Shown here piece after piece: positions 25,097 to 34,788 of a DNA stretch of 37,711 nt. Under the pieces are notes generated by a model that was not told the origin of the DNA, searched no databases, and was given only the letters and a program-made list of their open reading frames with translations. A program made the position numbers and the translations under genes. Location: assembly GCA_025769875.1 (NCBI GenBank), contig JAGFNK010000508.1, positions 1 through 37,711 on the forward strand, in the 5' to 3' direction. This stretch comes from Russula earlei. Lineage: Eukaryota; Basidiomycota; Agaricomycetes; Russulales; Russulaceae. The first letter of the stretch is position 1. Each line of letters starts with the position of its first letter.

Positions 25097-26260
25097 TTAT
25101 CTGTTTGAAACCATTATGGTTTTATCGTCATCAGTAGTTTTAGATTTATTGCCGAACAACCGGCCTACTTTACGGGCTAAGCCACGTAGTTTGTCTTTAT
25201 TTAATTCTATACTGCCAACATACAGGCTTTTGTCCTCATCATCTGTATTCAGCTCTTTGTATACTGCAGCCTGTGGCTTTGCAATACTATTGTTGTTGTT
25301 ACTATTACTCACTGCGGCGCTGATGATATTGTTGTTCCTGGGTTTGGGATTAGCCATATCATTGCTATGTAATGGCACATCCGTGGGATCATCAACAACC
25401 GAAGCCATTGTTGTATTATTCTTCCTGGGCTCAGGTGCCGGCAGATCGTTGCCATTATGTGCCTTTGTTGCAGGCGTTATATCAGCCATATCATTATTAT
25501 CTTTTGCAGCAGCCTGCTGTGTGGTAATAGTATTGCTACCTGTGATATGCCCATCCCGCTTGCCTGTAACGATCGGTGAATTATCCTTCTCTTTATTGGC
25601 TGGCTCTGTAGAAGCTACTGCATTTCTTTCGGAAGAATGGCTTTGTACAGCAGGATTGCTTTGATCAGCAGGTACAACTCCCGCAGTGCTTTTGCGTTGG
25701 GCTGGAGAGTTACCCTTGTTTGCAAAACCATCGTTGCCTGTGTTCTTTGCCTGGGGAAGAAGGGTCCATAATGCAATACCCAACCCTATTACGACTGCTG
25801 CTACTGCTATTTTCCACCAGCGCAGGTAGATAACAGGTTTTTCCTCTTCCTCTTTGCGGTATAGCTCTGTTTTATCAGGGTGCGGAATTATTTCCTGCTC
25901 TAACCTGGTTTGTTGTAAGAGTGTAAAAGCCTCCTGGAATTGCGGGTGTTGTAATACGAATGTTTCCACTGCTGCCTTATCCTTGTTGCCCAGTTCGTCA
26001 TCTACATACAACAGGAATTTCTCTTCGTAATTAGCGCTGTTAATCACTTCTTCACCTACATTCTTAAACAAAGAACTTTTGTCAGTAAACGTCAAAGCAT
26101 CCTCAGGCAATAGCTTTGTTTGTTGTAACATCTCCAATTCTTCTTTTAAGTCTGGGTGTTGATCTACAAACGCATCTACGGCTTGTTGTTCTGTTGCAGA
26201 TAGCTCCTCGTCTATATACAACAGGAAAAACTCTTCGTAATTATGCCTGTTTATTATCAT
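25097..26260 (-). CDS. Anti-sigma-like membrane protein with duplicated N-terminal domain
   Basis: A 387-residue single-pass protein downstream of an ECF sigma gene. Residues 7-66 and 77-136 are two copies of one domain: NYEEFFLLYIDEELSATEQQ and NYEEKFLLYVDDELGNKDKA, each followed by QHP and LQQT. This type of domain, without a zinc motif, heads many Bacteroidetes anti-sigma proteins and should face the cytoplasm. A membrane helix follows at about 150-168 (WWKIAVAAVVIGLGIALW). The periplasmic remainder is low-complexity, rich in Asn, Lys and Thr, and ends in a short charged segment. I infer it holds the sigma factor encoded just upstream (76-base gap). Confidence 0.8.
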   Translation of the reverse strand: MIINRHNYEEFFLLYIDEELSATEQQAVDAFVDQHPDLKEELEMLQQTKLLPEDALTFTDKSSLFKNVGEEVINSANYEEKFLLYVDDELGNKDKAAVETFVLQHPQFQEAFTLLQQTRLEQEIIPHPDKTELYRKEEEEKPVIYLRWWKIAVAAVVIGLGIALWTLLPQAKNTGNDGFANKGNSPAQRKSTAGVVPADQSNPAVQSHSSERNAVASTEPANKEKDNSPIVTGKRDGHITGSNTITTQQAAAKDNNDMADITPATKAHNGNDLPAPEPRKNNTTMASVVDDPTDVPLHSNDMANPKPRNNNIISAAVSNSNNNNSIAKPQAAVYKELNTDDEDKSLYVGSIELNKDKLRGLARKVGRLFGNKSKTTDDDKTIMVSNR

Positions 26261-26336
26261 TATAATGTTAAGCGCGTGATGAGTAATTGCTACCCATCGT
26301 TTAATTTGTTATTATTCTCATGTGTTACAGAAACCC

Positions 26337-26823
26337 TTACAGCACATTCTCTGGACTTACCAGGTAATTTCTCAAGGTTAACCTGGCCCTGTGTAAATAT
26401 ACTTTAACCTGGCTTTCATTCAATCCCATTATTTTACCTATCTCCTCATAATTATATCCTTCATAATCTTTTAGCATTACCAGGCTTTTTTGGGGTGTCA
26501 CTCAGCTTATCCAATGCTTCCATTAGAGCCTTTTTGGTATTACTATTCACCTGGTGGCCAATCTTTGCATCCTCGCTGAACTCTTCTTTATAGCTTACCC
26601 GTTTATTTTTACGAATATGATCTATCATCTGGTTATAGGCTACTGTGAACAGGAAGCTTTTGCTTTTTTCTGTTTCCACTGTCTCCCTGTTACGCCATAA
26701 CTTTTCAAACGCAGTTTGTACAATATCCCTTGCATCTTCTTCGTGCCGTAAATTCTTCACGATAAAGCGGTATACATTGTCTGCATACTGGTTTACACAT
26801 GTATTGTACTCTCTTTCGGTCAT
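26337..26823 (-). pseudogene. ECF-type sigma factor, broken by an extra A
   Basis: The first frame (26823 down to about 26490) has sigma region 2: NTCVNQYADNVYRFIVKNLR, DARDIVQTAFEKLWRNR, then SFLFTVAYNQMIDHIRKNKR, and reaches DKLSDTPK. A run of six T on the plus strand (26486-26491) shifts the frame, and the short reading ends at 26461. The neighbouring frame continues with region 4: SLVMLKDYEGYNYEEIGKIM, then GLNESQVKVYLHRARLTL and stops at 26337-26339. Allowing for one extra A the protein has 161 residues, a normal ECF size. It heads the operon with the anti-sigma-like gene (76 bases away) and the barrel gene. The spacer of 138 bases to the next gene on the right shows no further gene. Confidence 0.9.
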
Positions 26824-26961
26824 AAACAGCAGAAATAAGGAGAAATGTTTGCCTTTTGATTAGTAGTACGCCAACGAAGGCAAAAAGTTACAATACAAAG
26901 AAAAAAATATTTTCCTACTATTTGTATATTTTGGGGTAGTTAACCAAAACAACCATTAAAT

Positions 26962-27537
26962 ATGAAAAAAACTGCACTTTGTTCCTTTCTCTGTGTTATT
27001 GCGATGGCCTGTTTGCTTGCCTGCGGTAGCCAGGGTACGGGCGTTTCGGCCTCTATTACTACTGACAGCCTTGTTAAAAAAGGAAAATACCTGGTAAACA
27101 CTATGGGTTGTAATGATTGTCATTCTCCCAAAGTAATGACTGCCATGGGGCCTGTACCTGATACCAGCAGGTTATTGTCAGGGCATCCTTCCAATATACC
27201 TTTGGCAAAGATTGATACGGCTGTTGTAAAGCAATGGGTGTTATTGAATCCCATGCTCACAAATGCAGCAGGCCCGTGGGGTGTTTCTTTTGCTGCCAAT
27301 CTTACGCCTGATGAAAGTGGTATTGGTAACTGGACGGAAGAACAATTTAGCAGGGCTATGAAAGGCGGGAAATCTAAAGGAATGCAAAATGGCCGCGACC
27401 TGTTGCCACCCATGCCTCGCTTTATGCAGGTAAAGGATGAAGATGTAAAAGCCATCTTCACGTACCTTAAATCAATCAAACCGATATACAATGTAGTGCC
27501 GGCAGCGATACCGCCCGGTGAGCTGGGGAAAAAATAA
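26962..27537 (+). CDS. c-type cytochrome lipoprotein
   Basis: A 191-residue exported monoheme cytochrome c. The lipoprotein signal ends LLAC (C21), followed by GSQGTG. The heme-binding site is C50-N-D-C53-H54 in NTMGCNDCHSPKV, and a downstream PPMPRF may supply the methionine ligand. The middle NLTPDESGIGNWTEEQF and the end DVKAIFTYLKSIKPI resemble cytochromes associated with dehydrogenases, but no partner enzyme is adjacent. It stands alone, convergent with mqnC, and shares with it the bidirectional terminator at 27541-27580. The electron partner is not known. Confidence 0.9.
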   Translation: MKKTALCSFLCVIAMACLLACGSQGTGVSASITTDSLVKKGKYLVNTMGCNDCHSPKVMTAMGPVPDTSRLLSGHPSNIPLAKIDTAVVKQWVLLNPMLTNAAGPWGVSFAANLTPDESGIGNWTEEQFSRAMKGGKSKGMQNGRDLLPPMPRFMQVKDEDVKAIFTYLKSIKPIYNVVPAAIPPGELGKK

Positions 27538-27540
27538 TCA

Positions 27541-27580
27541 ATAAAGAGAACGGCCCGCTTAAGCGGGCCGTTCTCTTTAT
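27541..27580. terminator. Bidirectional terminator, perfect 20-bp palindrome
   Basis: The 40 bases form a perfect inverted repeat without a spacer (ATAAAGAGAACGGCCCGCTT followed by its complement). A T-rich end lies on each strand. It serves the convergent cytochrome c and mqnC genes. Confidence 0.92.
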
Positions 27581-27590
27581 CCTGAATTGA

Positions 27591-28715
27591 TTAATAATTG
27601 ATCACTTGCTCTTCTATCGTTTCCGGTACGTCTCTCCAGCTATATTGCTGTGTACGTAATTGTGGTTCAAAACCTGCTTCCCGGATAGCATCTTGCATGG
27701 TTTTATAGGTAAACCGGTGAGGCGCGCCTGCGGCGCTTACCACGTTTTCTTCAATCATGATACTTCCAAAATCATTGGCGCCACCATGTAAACAAACCTG
27801 TGCTGTTTGTTTACCAACAGTTAACCAGCTTGCCTGTATGTTTTTTACATTTGGCAGCATAATGCGGCTGATAGCAATCACACGGATATATTCATCAGGA
27901 GTAGTTAAATTCTGTACCCCGCGGATTTTGGTTAATAAAGTATCTACATCCTGGAAGGTCCAGGGAATAAAAGCGAGAAATCCTTTTGCATCTGCTGGTT
28001 TAATAGCCTGTATATCGCGTATCCTTGTTAAATGGATAAAGCGTTCTTCCAGTGTTTCCACGTGGCCAAACATCATGGTAGCGCTGGTTGTGATATTTAG
28101 CTTATGCGCTTCGTGCATAATAGCCAGCCACTCATCTGCGCCACATTTACCCTTACTGATCAGCCTTCTTACCCTGTCCACCAATATCTCAGCGCCTGCA
28201 CCGGGTAAGCTATCCAGTCCTGCTTCCTGGAGTGCCTTTAACACTTCATGATGACTCATCTTTTCCAGCTTACAGATATGGGCAACTTCCGGTGGCCCGA
28301 GTGTATGTAATTTAATAGTTGGAAACTCATTCTTTAACTGGCGGAAAAGGGATGTATAGAACTCCAGCCCCAGTGCCGGGTGATGGCCTCCCTGTAGTAG
28401 CAATTGGTCGCCCCCGTACTTCAATGTTTCCCTTATTTTCCGGCGGTATGTATCGATATCTGTAATATAAGCATCTGCATGGCCGGGTATACGGTAGAAA
28501 TTGCAAAACTTGCAATTGGCGATACAAACATTGGTGGTATTTACATTACGGTCAATTTGCCAGGTAACTTTTCCGTGCGGTACCTGTATTTTACGTAATT
28601 CATCTGCTACATACATTAATTCCGTTAAAGGCGCGTGTTCAAAGAGAAACATGCCTTCTTCTATACTTAAAAACTCAAAGTTTAATGCTTTCTGGTACAA
28701 GTCTCCTAACTGCAT
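27591..28715 (-). CDS. mqnC: Cyclic dehypoxanthinyl futalosine synthase
   Basis: MqnC is a radical SAM enzyme that cyclises dehypoxanthinyl futalosine in the futalosine route to menaquinone. The protein is 374 residues from the ATG at 28715; a start at 28742 would add nine residues (MLPNFKRTH) and is less likely. The 4Fe-4S site is C64-IAN-C68-KF-C71, followed by the family blocks QLLLQGGHHPALGLEFY, LHTLGPPEVAHI, LPGAGAEILVDRVR, TTSATMMFGHVETLEER and ASWLTVGKQTAQVCLHGGAN. It ends near the shared terminator. No other mqn gene is in the window; in many genomes they are scattered. This suggests the organism makes menaquinone by this route, not via MenFDHCEB. Confidence 0.95.
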   Translation of the reverse strand: MQLGDLYQKALNFEFLSIEEGMFLFEHAPLTELMYVADELRKIQVPHGKVTWQIDRNVNTTNVCIANCKFCNFYRIPGHADAYITDIDTYRRKIRETLKYGGDQLLLQGGHHPALGLEFYTSLFRQLKNEFPTIKLHTLGPPEVAHICKLEKMSHHEVLKALQEAGLDSLPGAGAEILVDRVRRLISKGKCGADEWLAIMHEAHKLNITTSATMMFGHVETLEERFIHLTRIRDIQAIKPADAKGFLAFIPWTFQDVDTLLTKIRGVQNLTTPDEYIRVIAISRIMLPNVKNIQASWLTVGKQTAQVCLHGGANDFGSIMIEENVVSAAGAPHRFTYKTMQDAIREAGFEPQLRTQQYSWRDVPETIEEQVINY

Positions 28716-28860
28716 GTGCGTCCGTTTAAAATTTGGTAACAAAGGTAAAGATTGCTGTGTTGCTGCAACACATTCTGTTGGTTTGGCTTGAAATTAGTGT
28801 ACTATTAAAAAGAAATATATAGCAGGATTGTAATTTTACACGCGTAAACAGGTAAATGTC

Positions 28861-30290
28861 ATGAGAAAGATGGTTGTATCTCTTTGTTTTGTTTTCTCTA
28901 TTGGCTGGCTGCATGCGCAGACTGCCATGACTGAAACAGAAAAGAAAACAGATGTTGCTGCACAGCAGGTAATCAAATACCTCAATAATAAACGGGTAGA
29001 CAGTGCCTATGCCCAAATGGGGGAGGCATTTAAAAAAGAGCTGCCGCTGGAGAAATGGCGAAACATCTATGCTACACAGTTAAGTGGTTTATTACCGTTT
29101 AAAACAGTGGAATTTAAAGGGAGCAGGAGTGGTATTAATAAATACAGAATAGAAAGCGTAACACCCCTGCAGGTATTTGTAAGCCTTGATAATTATGGAA
29201 AAATACATACGTTCCTGGTACAGCGTTACCAGGAGGATGAGCGTAAGAAGGAAATGGCTGCTACTGATAACCCCAGCAAAACAGTACTGGATAAGGCGGT
29301 AGATGCGATCGTTTCTGATTATATACAGATGATAAAAAATGTAGGGGTTAGCGTAGCCATCTATTACAAAGGGAAAGATCATTTTTATGATTATGGAGAA
29401 ACCAAAAAGACAACAAAGTACTTCCCGGCAAGCATACCCTGTATGAAATAGGCTCTCTTACCAAAACCTTTACTGCCAGCCTGCTGGCGAAAGCTGTTTT
29501 AGCAAAAAAGGTAAAGTTGAAAGATCCTATCACCCTATACCTGCCGGACTCTTTAAAGAATAACAAATACCTGCAACAAATAACACTGGAAGAATTGGCC
29601 AATCATACCCTCCGGCCTTCCTAACCTGCCGGATAATTTTAATGCCACCATTACCAACCAGGCACAACCCTACGAGCATTACGATGAAAAGGCCCTGTTC
29701 GCCTTTTTAGAAGGATTCAAGGCTACCCGCAAACCCGGGCAAAGTATGAGTATAGCAATTTTGCAGCAGGCGTATTGGGTGTAATATTAGAAAGGGTATA
29801 CAAGCAACCCTATGAACAACTCGTGATCAACTATATTAATAAGCCGCTTAGGCTAACACATACCCGTATCACTTTACCGGATAGTCTTTCCGCACTGATG
29901 GCGCAGGGGTACAATGAAAAAGGAGAAGCGGTTCCGGCATGGACTTTTAGCAGCCTACAGGCTTGCGGAGCATTAAAGTCTGACGCGGCAGATATATTGC
30001 AATATGGTAAAAAGCAGTTACCTGCTTTTGTAACACCATTATCCCCTGCTTTTGCGCTGGCACATATCCCCACGTTTAGTGATAGCTTGCAAAAAGTAGG
30101 ATTGGGGTGGCATTATATAATGAATAGTACAGATAAGATAATACAGCATAACGGAGGTACGTATGGCTTTCGCACAGACCTCTGTATAAACAAAACAAAA
30201 GGAATAGTGGTAGTAGTACTAACCAATAATGCCAATAATGGAGATGCCTTAGGTCCAAAATTGATGGAATTACTAAGTGGGTTAAATTAG
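28861..30290 (+). pseudogene. DUF3887 plus beta-lactamase-fold serine hydrolase, three frameshifts
   Basis: An exported serine hydrolase of the class C beta-lactamase/penicillin-binding fold. A signal peptide (CFVFSIGWLHAQ) is followed by a DUF3887-like domain (KYLNNKRVDSAYAQMGEAFK). The hydrolase continues in changing frames. One base is missing at about 29417-29425, before PGKHTLYEIGSLTKTFT with the catalytic S-x-x-K. One extra C lies in 29608-29610, between EELANHT and SGLPNLPDNF. One base is missing near 29737-29739, before KYEYSNFAAGVLG with the Y-x-N motif. The remainder keeps QHNGGTYGFRTD. With the three slips allowed for, the frame is 476 residues. All catalytic motifs are kept, so errors in the sequence are more likely than a dead gene. 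Substrate unknown; not a resistance call. Confidence 0.85.
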
Positions 30291-30297
30291 TTTCCCG

Positions 30298-30345
30298 CAG
30301 ATGCACTCAATTCCGCGTATCCTGTGCATTCTGCGAGAGATTCTT
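30298..30345. repeat. GCATTCTGCG-containing intergenic repeat (second copy)
   Basis: Between the hydrolase and the efflux genes, TTCCGCG (30311-30317) and GCATTCTGCG (30326-30335) recur as at 9454-9469, followed by AGAGA as the first copy is by related purines. A CCCGCAGATGCA stretch before it fits the same CGCAGA-type repeat. The copies differ elsewhere. Confidence 0.45.
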
Positions 30346-30469
30346 AACGGTATTAATTCTTCTTTAACTTGCCATTCATCCTAAAACCGAGCCTCACGAA
30401 ACGCTGAATACAGCTATCTTTACCGCTATCGTTTTAATTGTCTTTTAATATTGAATGAGATTGTCAAAA

Positions 30470-31549
30470 ATGCTAAAACCAACCCTGTCACTTCTTTGCG
30501 TATTATCCATCATGGCAACTGCCTGTAAAGAGAAAAAGGATGCCGCAAAACAAAAAAATACTGCCGGCCCTGTTGTAGTAGACGTACTGGTTACAACGCC
30601 CCAAAGCATCGATAATAAAATTGAAGCGAGTGGCACAGTGGTAGCCTACGAATCGGTTGATATGCACCCGGAAGTAAGTGGCCGTATTACCTGGCTGGAA
30701 GTTCCTGAAGGCAAGTATGTAACTGCCGGAACGATCATAGCCCGTATTAACGATGCCGACCTGCAGGCCCAGCTGGCAAAGAGTAAAGTACAGCTGGAGC
30801 TGGCTGAAGTAACAGAAGGAAGAGATAAAAAACTGCTTGATATAAATGGCATTAACCAAAGCGATTATGATATTGCTCATAACCAGGTAGCCAGTATCAA
30901 AACGGACATCGCCTATACACAGGCATTAATCGATAAAACAGTGATCAGGGCGCCCTTTAACGGTGTAGTAGGTTTGCGCCAGGTAAGCATTGGAGCATAT
31001 GTTACTCCTGCCAATGTAATAGCTACTATGCAACAGGTAGATAAAATAAAGATCGACTTTACACTTCCCGAACAATATAGCAGCATTATAAAAAAAGGCA
31101 ATGCTGTTGAGGTAGAGATGGATGCAACCACGCACCAGAAGAGAAAAGCCATTATTATAGCTACAGAACCCCAGGTAACCACTACTACCCGAAACCTGAA
31201 AGTAAGGGCCCTGCTGGATGGCGGCTCCGCCAACCCAGGCGCCTTTGTTAAAGTAAGCGTTAATGCAGGGGAAGACAAAGCAGCTTTAATGGTACCTACC
31301 AATTCGCTCATTCCCGACGATAAGAATAACCAGGTAGTCGTGGTAAAAGGTGGTAAATCGGTATTTGTCAATGTTACTACCGGTGTACGCCTTGCAAATA
31401 ATGTTGAAATTACAAAAGGAGTAAATGCCGGAGATACGGTAGTAGTTACCGGTGTATTGTTTGTAAAACCACAGGCGCCGGTTACAATACGCAGTGTAAA
31501 AACATTGAAACAATTTGCCGATATCAATAACAACGTACAGCCGCAGTAA
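30470..31549 (+). CDS. RND efflux periplasmic adaptor (membrane fusion lipoprotein)
   Basis: This is the adaptor that links an RND pump to an outer-membrane channel. From ATG 30470 it has 359 residues; an ATG at 30455 would add five. The lipoprotein signal ends SIMATAC. The barrel-sandwich (biotinyl-lipoyl-like) domain appears as EASGTVVAYESVDMHPEVSG and LEVPEGKYVTAGTIIARIND. A helical hairpin follows, then IRAPFNGVVGLRQVSIGAYV and a beta-barrel part with VPTNSLIPDD. The end GVNAGDTVVVTGVLFVKP matches the membrane-proximal domain. It precedes the pump gene by 66 bases, so the two form an operon. No outer-membrane factor (TolC-like) gene follows. Confidence 0.93.
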   Translation: MLKPTLSLLCVLSIMATACKEKKDAAKQKNTAGPVVVDVLVTTPQSIDNKIEASGTVVAYESVDMHPEVSGRITWLEVPEGKYVTAGTIIARINDADLQAQLAKSKVQLELAEVTEGRDKKLLDINGINQSDYDIAHNQVASIKTDIAYTQALIDKTVIRAPFNGVVGLRQVSIGAYVTPANVIATMQQVDKIKIDFTLPEQYSSIIKKGNAVEVEMDATTHQKRKAIIIATEPQVTTTTRNLKVRALLDGGSANPGAFVKVSVNAGEDKAALMVPTNSLIPDDKNNQVVVVKGGKSVFVNVTTGVRLANNVEITKGVNAGDTVVVTGVLFVKPQAPVTIRSVKTLKQFADINNNVQPQ

Positions 31550-31615
31550 GTAAACCTTATTTATAGTAGCCATCTTCAAAAGGGCTATCACATTTTTAGA
31601 ATAGTGTAGGTAATT

Positions 31616-34600
31616 ATGAATATTTCCGAGTTATCATTAAAGCGTCCCGTTCTGGCAACGGTAATGAATTTAATGATCATTTTATTTGGTGTAGTAGGCT
31701 ATACGTTCCTGGCGGTAAGAGATTACCCGGCTATCGATCCGCCTATTATTACCGTAACCACTTCTTATACGGGTGCGAATCCGGATATTATTGAAAGCCA
31801 GATAACAGAGCCGCTGGAAAAAACAGATCAATGGAATTCCCGGTATACGTACCATCAGTTCTACCAGCTCTCTCGGTAGTAGCGCTATTACGGTAGAGTT
31901 TAACCTGGGTGCGGACCTGGAAGCAGCAGCGAGTGATGTTCGTGATAAAGTAGGCCAGGCTACCAAAAGCCTGCCATTGGATATTGACGCCCCACCTGTT
32001 GTAAGCAAAGCGGATGCGAATAGTGATTTTATATTGCTGCTGGCAGTACAAAGCCACACCAAAAGCCTGATGCAGTTAAGCGACTATGCTGACAACGTAT
32101 TACAACAGCAACTGCAAACCATAGATGGCGTTAGCTCAGTAAATGTATTTGGCGATAAAGGATATGCCATGCGTATCTGGTTGAACCCGGATAAAATGAA
32201 TGCTTATAGCATAGCCTATAATGATATTACCAATGCAATGAATACGGAGAACGTGGAGTTGCCGCCCGGTAAGATCTACGGTAATAACACGGAGCTGACC
32301 ATTAAAGCAATGGGACGATTGACAAGCGAGGATGATTTCAGGAATTTGATTATAAGAGAAGACAGTACAGGTATCGTGCGCCTGGGTGACATTGCAAGAA
32401 TAGAACTGGGGCCACAAAGCCCCGAACAAAGCTGGAAATACAATGGCGTAAATGCGGTTGGCCTGGCCATTATACCACAGCCCGGCGCTAATAACGTTGA
32501 AATAGCAGATGAGTTTAATAAACGCCTCGAAGAGCTTCAAAAAGCAAACAAATCAGACGTTGAATTTAAAGTACTCATCGATAACACCAAGATCATCCGC
32601 CAGTCTTTATCAGAGGTAAAAGAAACATTGTTGATTGCCTTTGGCCTGGTAGTATTGGTGATCTTCTTCTTCTTCCGTAACTGGCTGATCGCCCTTCGTC
32701 CACTAATAGATATTCCTATTTCCCTGATCGCCACGTTTTTTATTATGTATATAGCCGGCTTCTCTATTAACATCCTTACCTTATTAGGTATTGTGTTGGC
32801 AACGGGGCTCGTGGTAGATGATGGTATTGTGGTTACCGAAAATATATTCCGTAAGCTCGAAGAAGGCTTGCCCTTACGCAAAGCGGCACTGGAAGGAAGT
32901 AAAGAAATATTCTTTGCCGTTATCTCTACCTCATTAACACTGGCAGTGGTATTTATGCCCGTTGTTTTCCTGTCTGGCTTTGTGGGCAGGCTATTCCGTG
33001 AGTTTGGGGTAGTGCTCGCAGCAGCAGTATTGATCTCCTCTTTTGTCTCTCTTACCATTACACCGGTATTGAACGTATACCTTACCAGGAAGAAGGCAGG
33101 ACACGGGTGGTTGTACGACAAAACAGAACCCTTTTTCCAGGGTATGGAAAGTGGATACAAACGCACTTTAGAGGCTTTCATGAAAGTACGTTGGGTAGCA
33201 TGGATAATTATTGTAGCCTGTGCATGCATCATCTGGTTTGTATTGCGTTCTATTCAAAGTGAGCTGGCGCCATTGGAAGACAGGAGTACTGTACGCTTTA
33301 CAGCAACAGCGCCAGAAGGAACCAGCTTTAGCTATATGTCGAATATTGCTGATAACATCGGTAATTACCTGTACGATTCTGTTCCTGAAAGAGACTTCGT
33401 TTTGTAAGAACGCCCCAGGGTAGTTCTGTTAACGGGTCTTCGCCGAGGATTGGTTTAATAGACCCTCAATTGCGTAAGCGCTCACAGTCGCAGATCGCCA
33501 ATGATCTTCAAAAGAAGCTATCACGGTTTAATGATGCACGGATAGTAGCCATACAGGAACAAACCATTGCCGTAGGTTCCAGCTCTAAAACAGGGTTACC
33601 GGTACAGTTTGTATTGCAGAACCAGGATATGAATAAGCTCAAAGAGGTTATTCCTAAATTTTTAAACGAGGCAAGAAATGATAAAACATTTTCCAGTGTA
33701 GATGTGAACTTAAAGTTCAATAAACCGGAAGTGGATATAGTAGTGGACAGGATGAAGGCCAAAGACCTGGGATTATCTACACAGGACGTGATCGCTGCCA
33801 TGCAGGCCGCATTTAGTGGCGGAAGGCTGGCCTATTTTATCATGAATGGCTACCAGTACTATGTGATATCCCAGTTAGATAGGGGTGACAGGAATGATCC
33901 TGCAGATATACAAAAGCTATACGTACGTAATAGCAGGGGCGAAAATATTCCATTGAGCGCCGTGGTGCATATGGAGCAAAATAGTGACCCTTCTACTTTA
34001 TTCCATTTCAACAGGTATAAGGCCGCTACCATATCTGCGTCACTGGCAGATGGTAAAACCATTGGGGATGGTATTAATGCGATGCAGGCAATAGCTGCAA
34101 AAACATTAGATCCTTCCTTTCAAACAGCTTTATCCGGTGCCTCCCGCGACTATGCAGATAGTTCCTCTAATATTGTTTTCGCCTTTGCGCTTGCTTTGAT
34201 ATTGATCTACCTTGTTTTGGCTGCGCAGTTTGAAAGTTTTATTGATCCACTGGGTATCATGTTTACAGTGCCCCTGGCTATTGCGGGCGCGCTGTTAAGC
34301 TTATGGATATTCAGGCAAACATTAAATATCTTCTCAGAGATCGGGATGATCATGCTTATTGGGTTGGTTACAAAGAATGGTATCCTCATTGTAGAGTTTG
34401 CTAACCAGAAAAGGGAACATGGCTTATCTAAAAGGGATGCTGTTATAGAAGCTGCGGCTCAAAGGTTACGACCTATTTTAATGACCAGTCTTGCCACATC
34501 CCTGGGGGCATTGCCTATTGCATTGAGCCTTGGCGCTGCTGCAACAAGCCGTGTACCGTTGGGTATTGTAGTAGTAGGTGGTATCCTGTTCTCATTAATA

Positions 34601-34681
34601 TTAACCCTTTTCGTGATCCCTGCCGTTTATACTTACTTATCCGGCAAGCATAAAGCACGTAAAACAGAAATTACAGAATAG
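31616..34681 (+). pseudogene. RND efflux pump (HAE-1/AcrB-like), two frameshifts
   Basis: The inner-membrane pump of a tripartite RND system, probably exporting drugs or envelope compounds by proton exchange. Three frames must be read. The first gives ISELSLKRPVLATVMNLM and YTGANPDIIESQITEPLE, then slips in a run of six A (31818-31823). The second runs from QINGIPGIRTISSTSSLGSS through LATGLVVDDGIVVTENIF (proton-relay aspartates) to RDFV, and slips in a run of four T (33400-33403), where one T seems missing. The third gives RTPQGSSVNG to the end, with GLVTKNGILIVEFANQKRE (relay lysine). With both slips allowed for, the protein has 1021 residues, a normal size. The motifs and membrane segments are intact, so sequence error is likely. 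Confidence 0.93.
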
Positions 34682-34776
34682 ATCCGGAACCAAATGCATT
34701 GTCAATACAGTAAGAATATTGATAACAATCATTCATCACCAGTTACCGTGATCAATGGCAATGTGTATGGTTCTCT

Positions 34777-34784
34777 TATTTTTG
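34777..34784 (+). promoter_or_regulatory. Bacteroidetes -7 element (TAnnTTTG) before pdxH
   Basis: TATTTTTG ends four bases before the pdxH ATG at 34789. As with recR, this would give a leaderless or very short leader. A matching -33 element is not clear. Confidence 0.35.
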
Positions 34785-34788
34785 CAAT

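Noticed and set aside
28861..30290. Calling the serine hydrolase a beta-lactamase resistance gene
   Set aside because: The fold and S-x-x-K motif are shared by many esterases and peptidases. The DUF3887-like N-terminus points to the general serine hydrolase group, and nothing shows antibiotic hydrolysis.
32537..33232. Long minus-strand open frame (231 codons) opposite the RND pump
   Set aside because: The plus strand here has the RND relay motif and membrane segments. The minus-strand product has no recognisable pattern.
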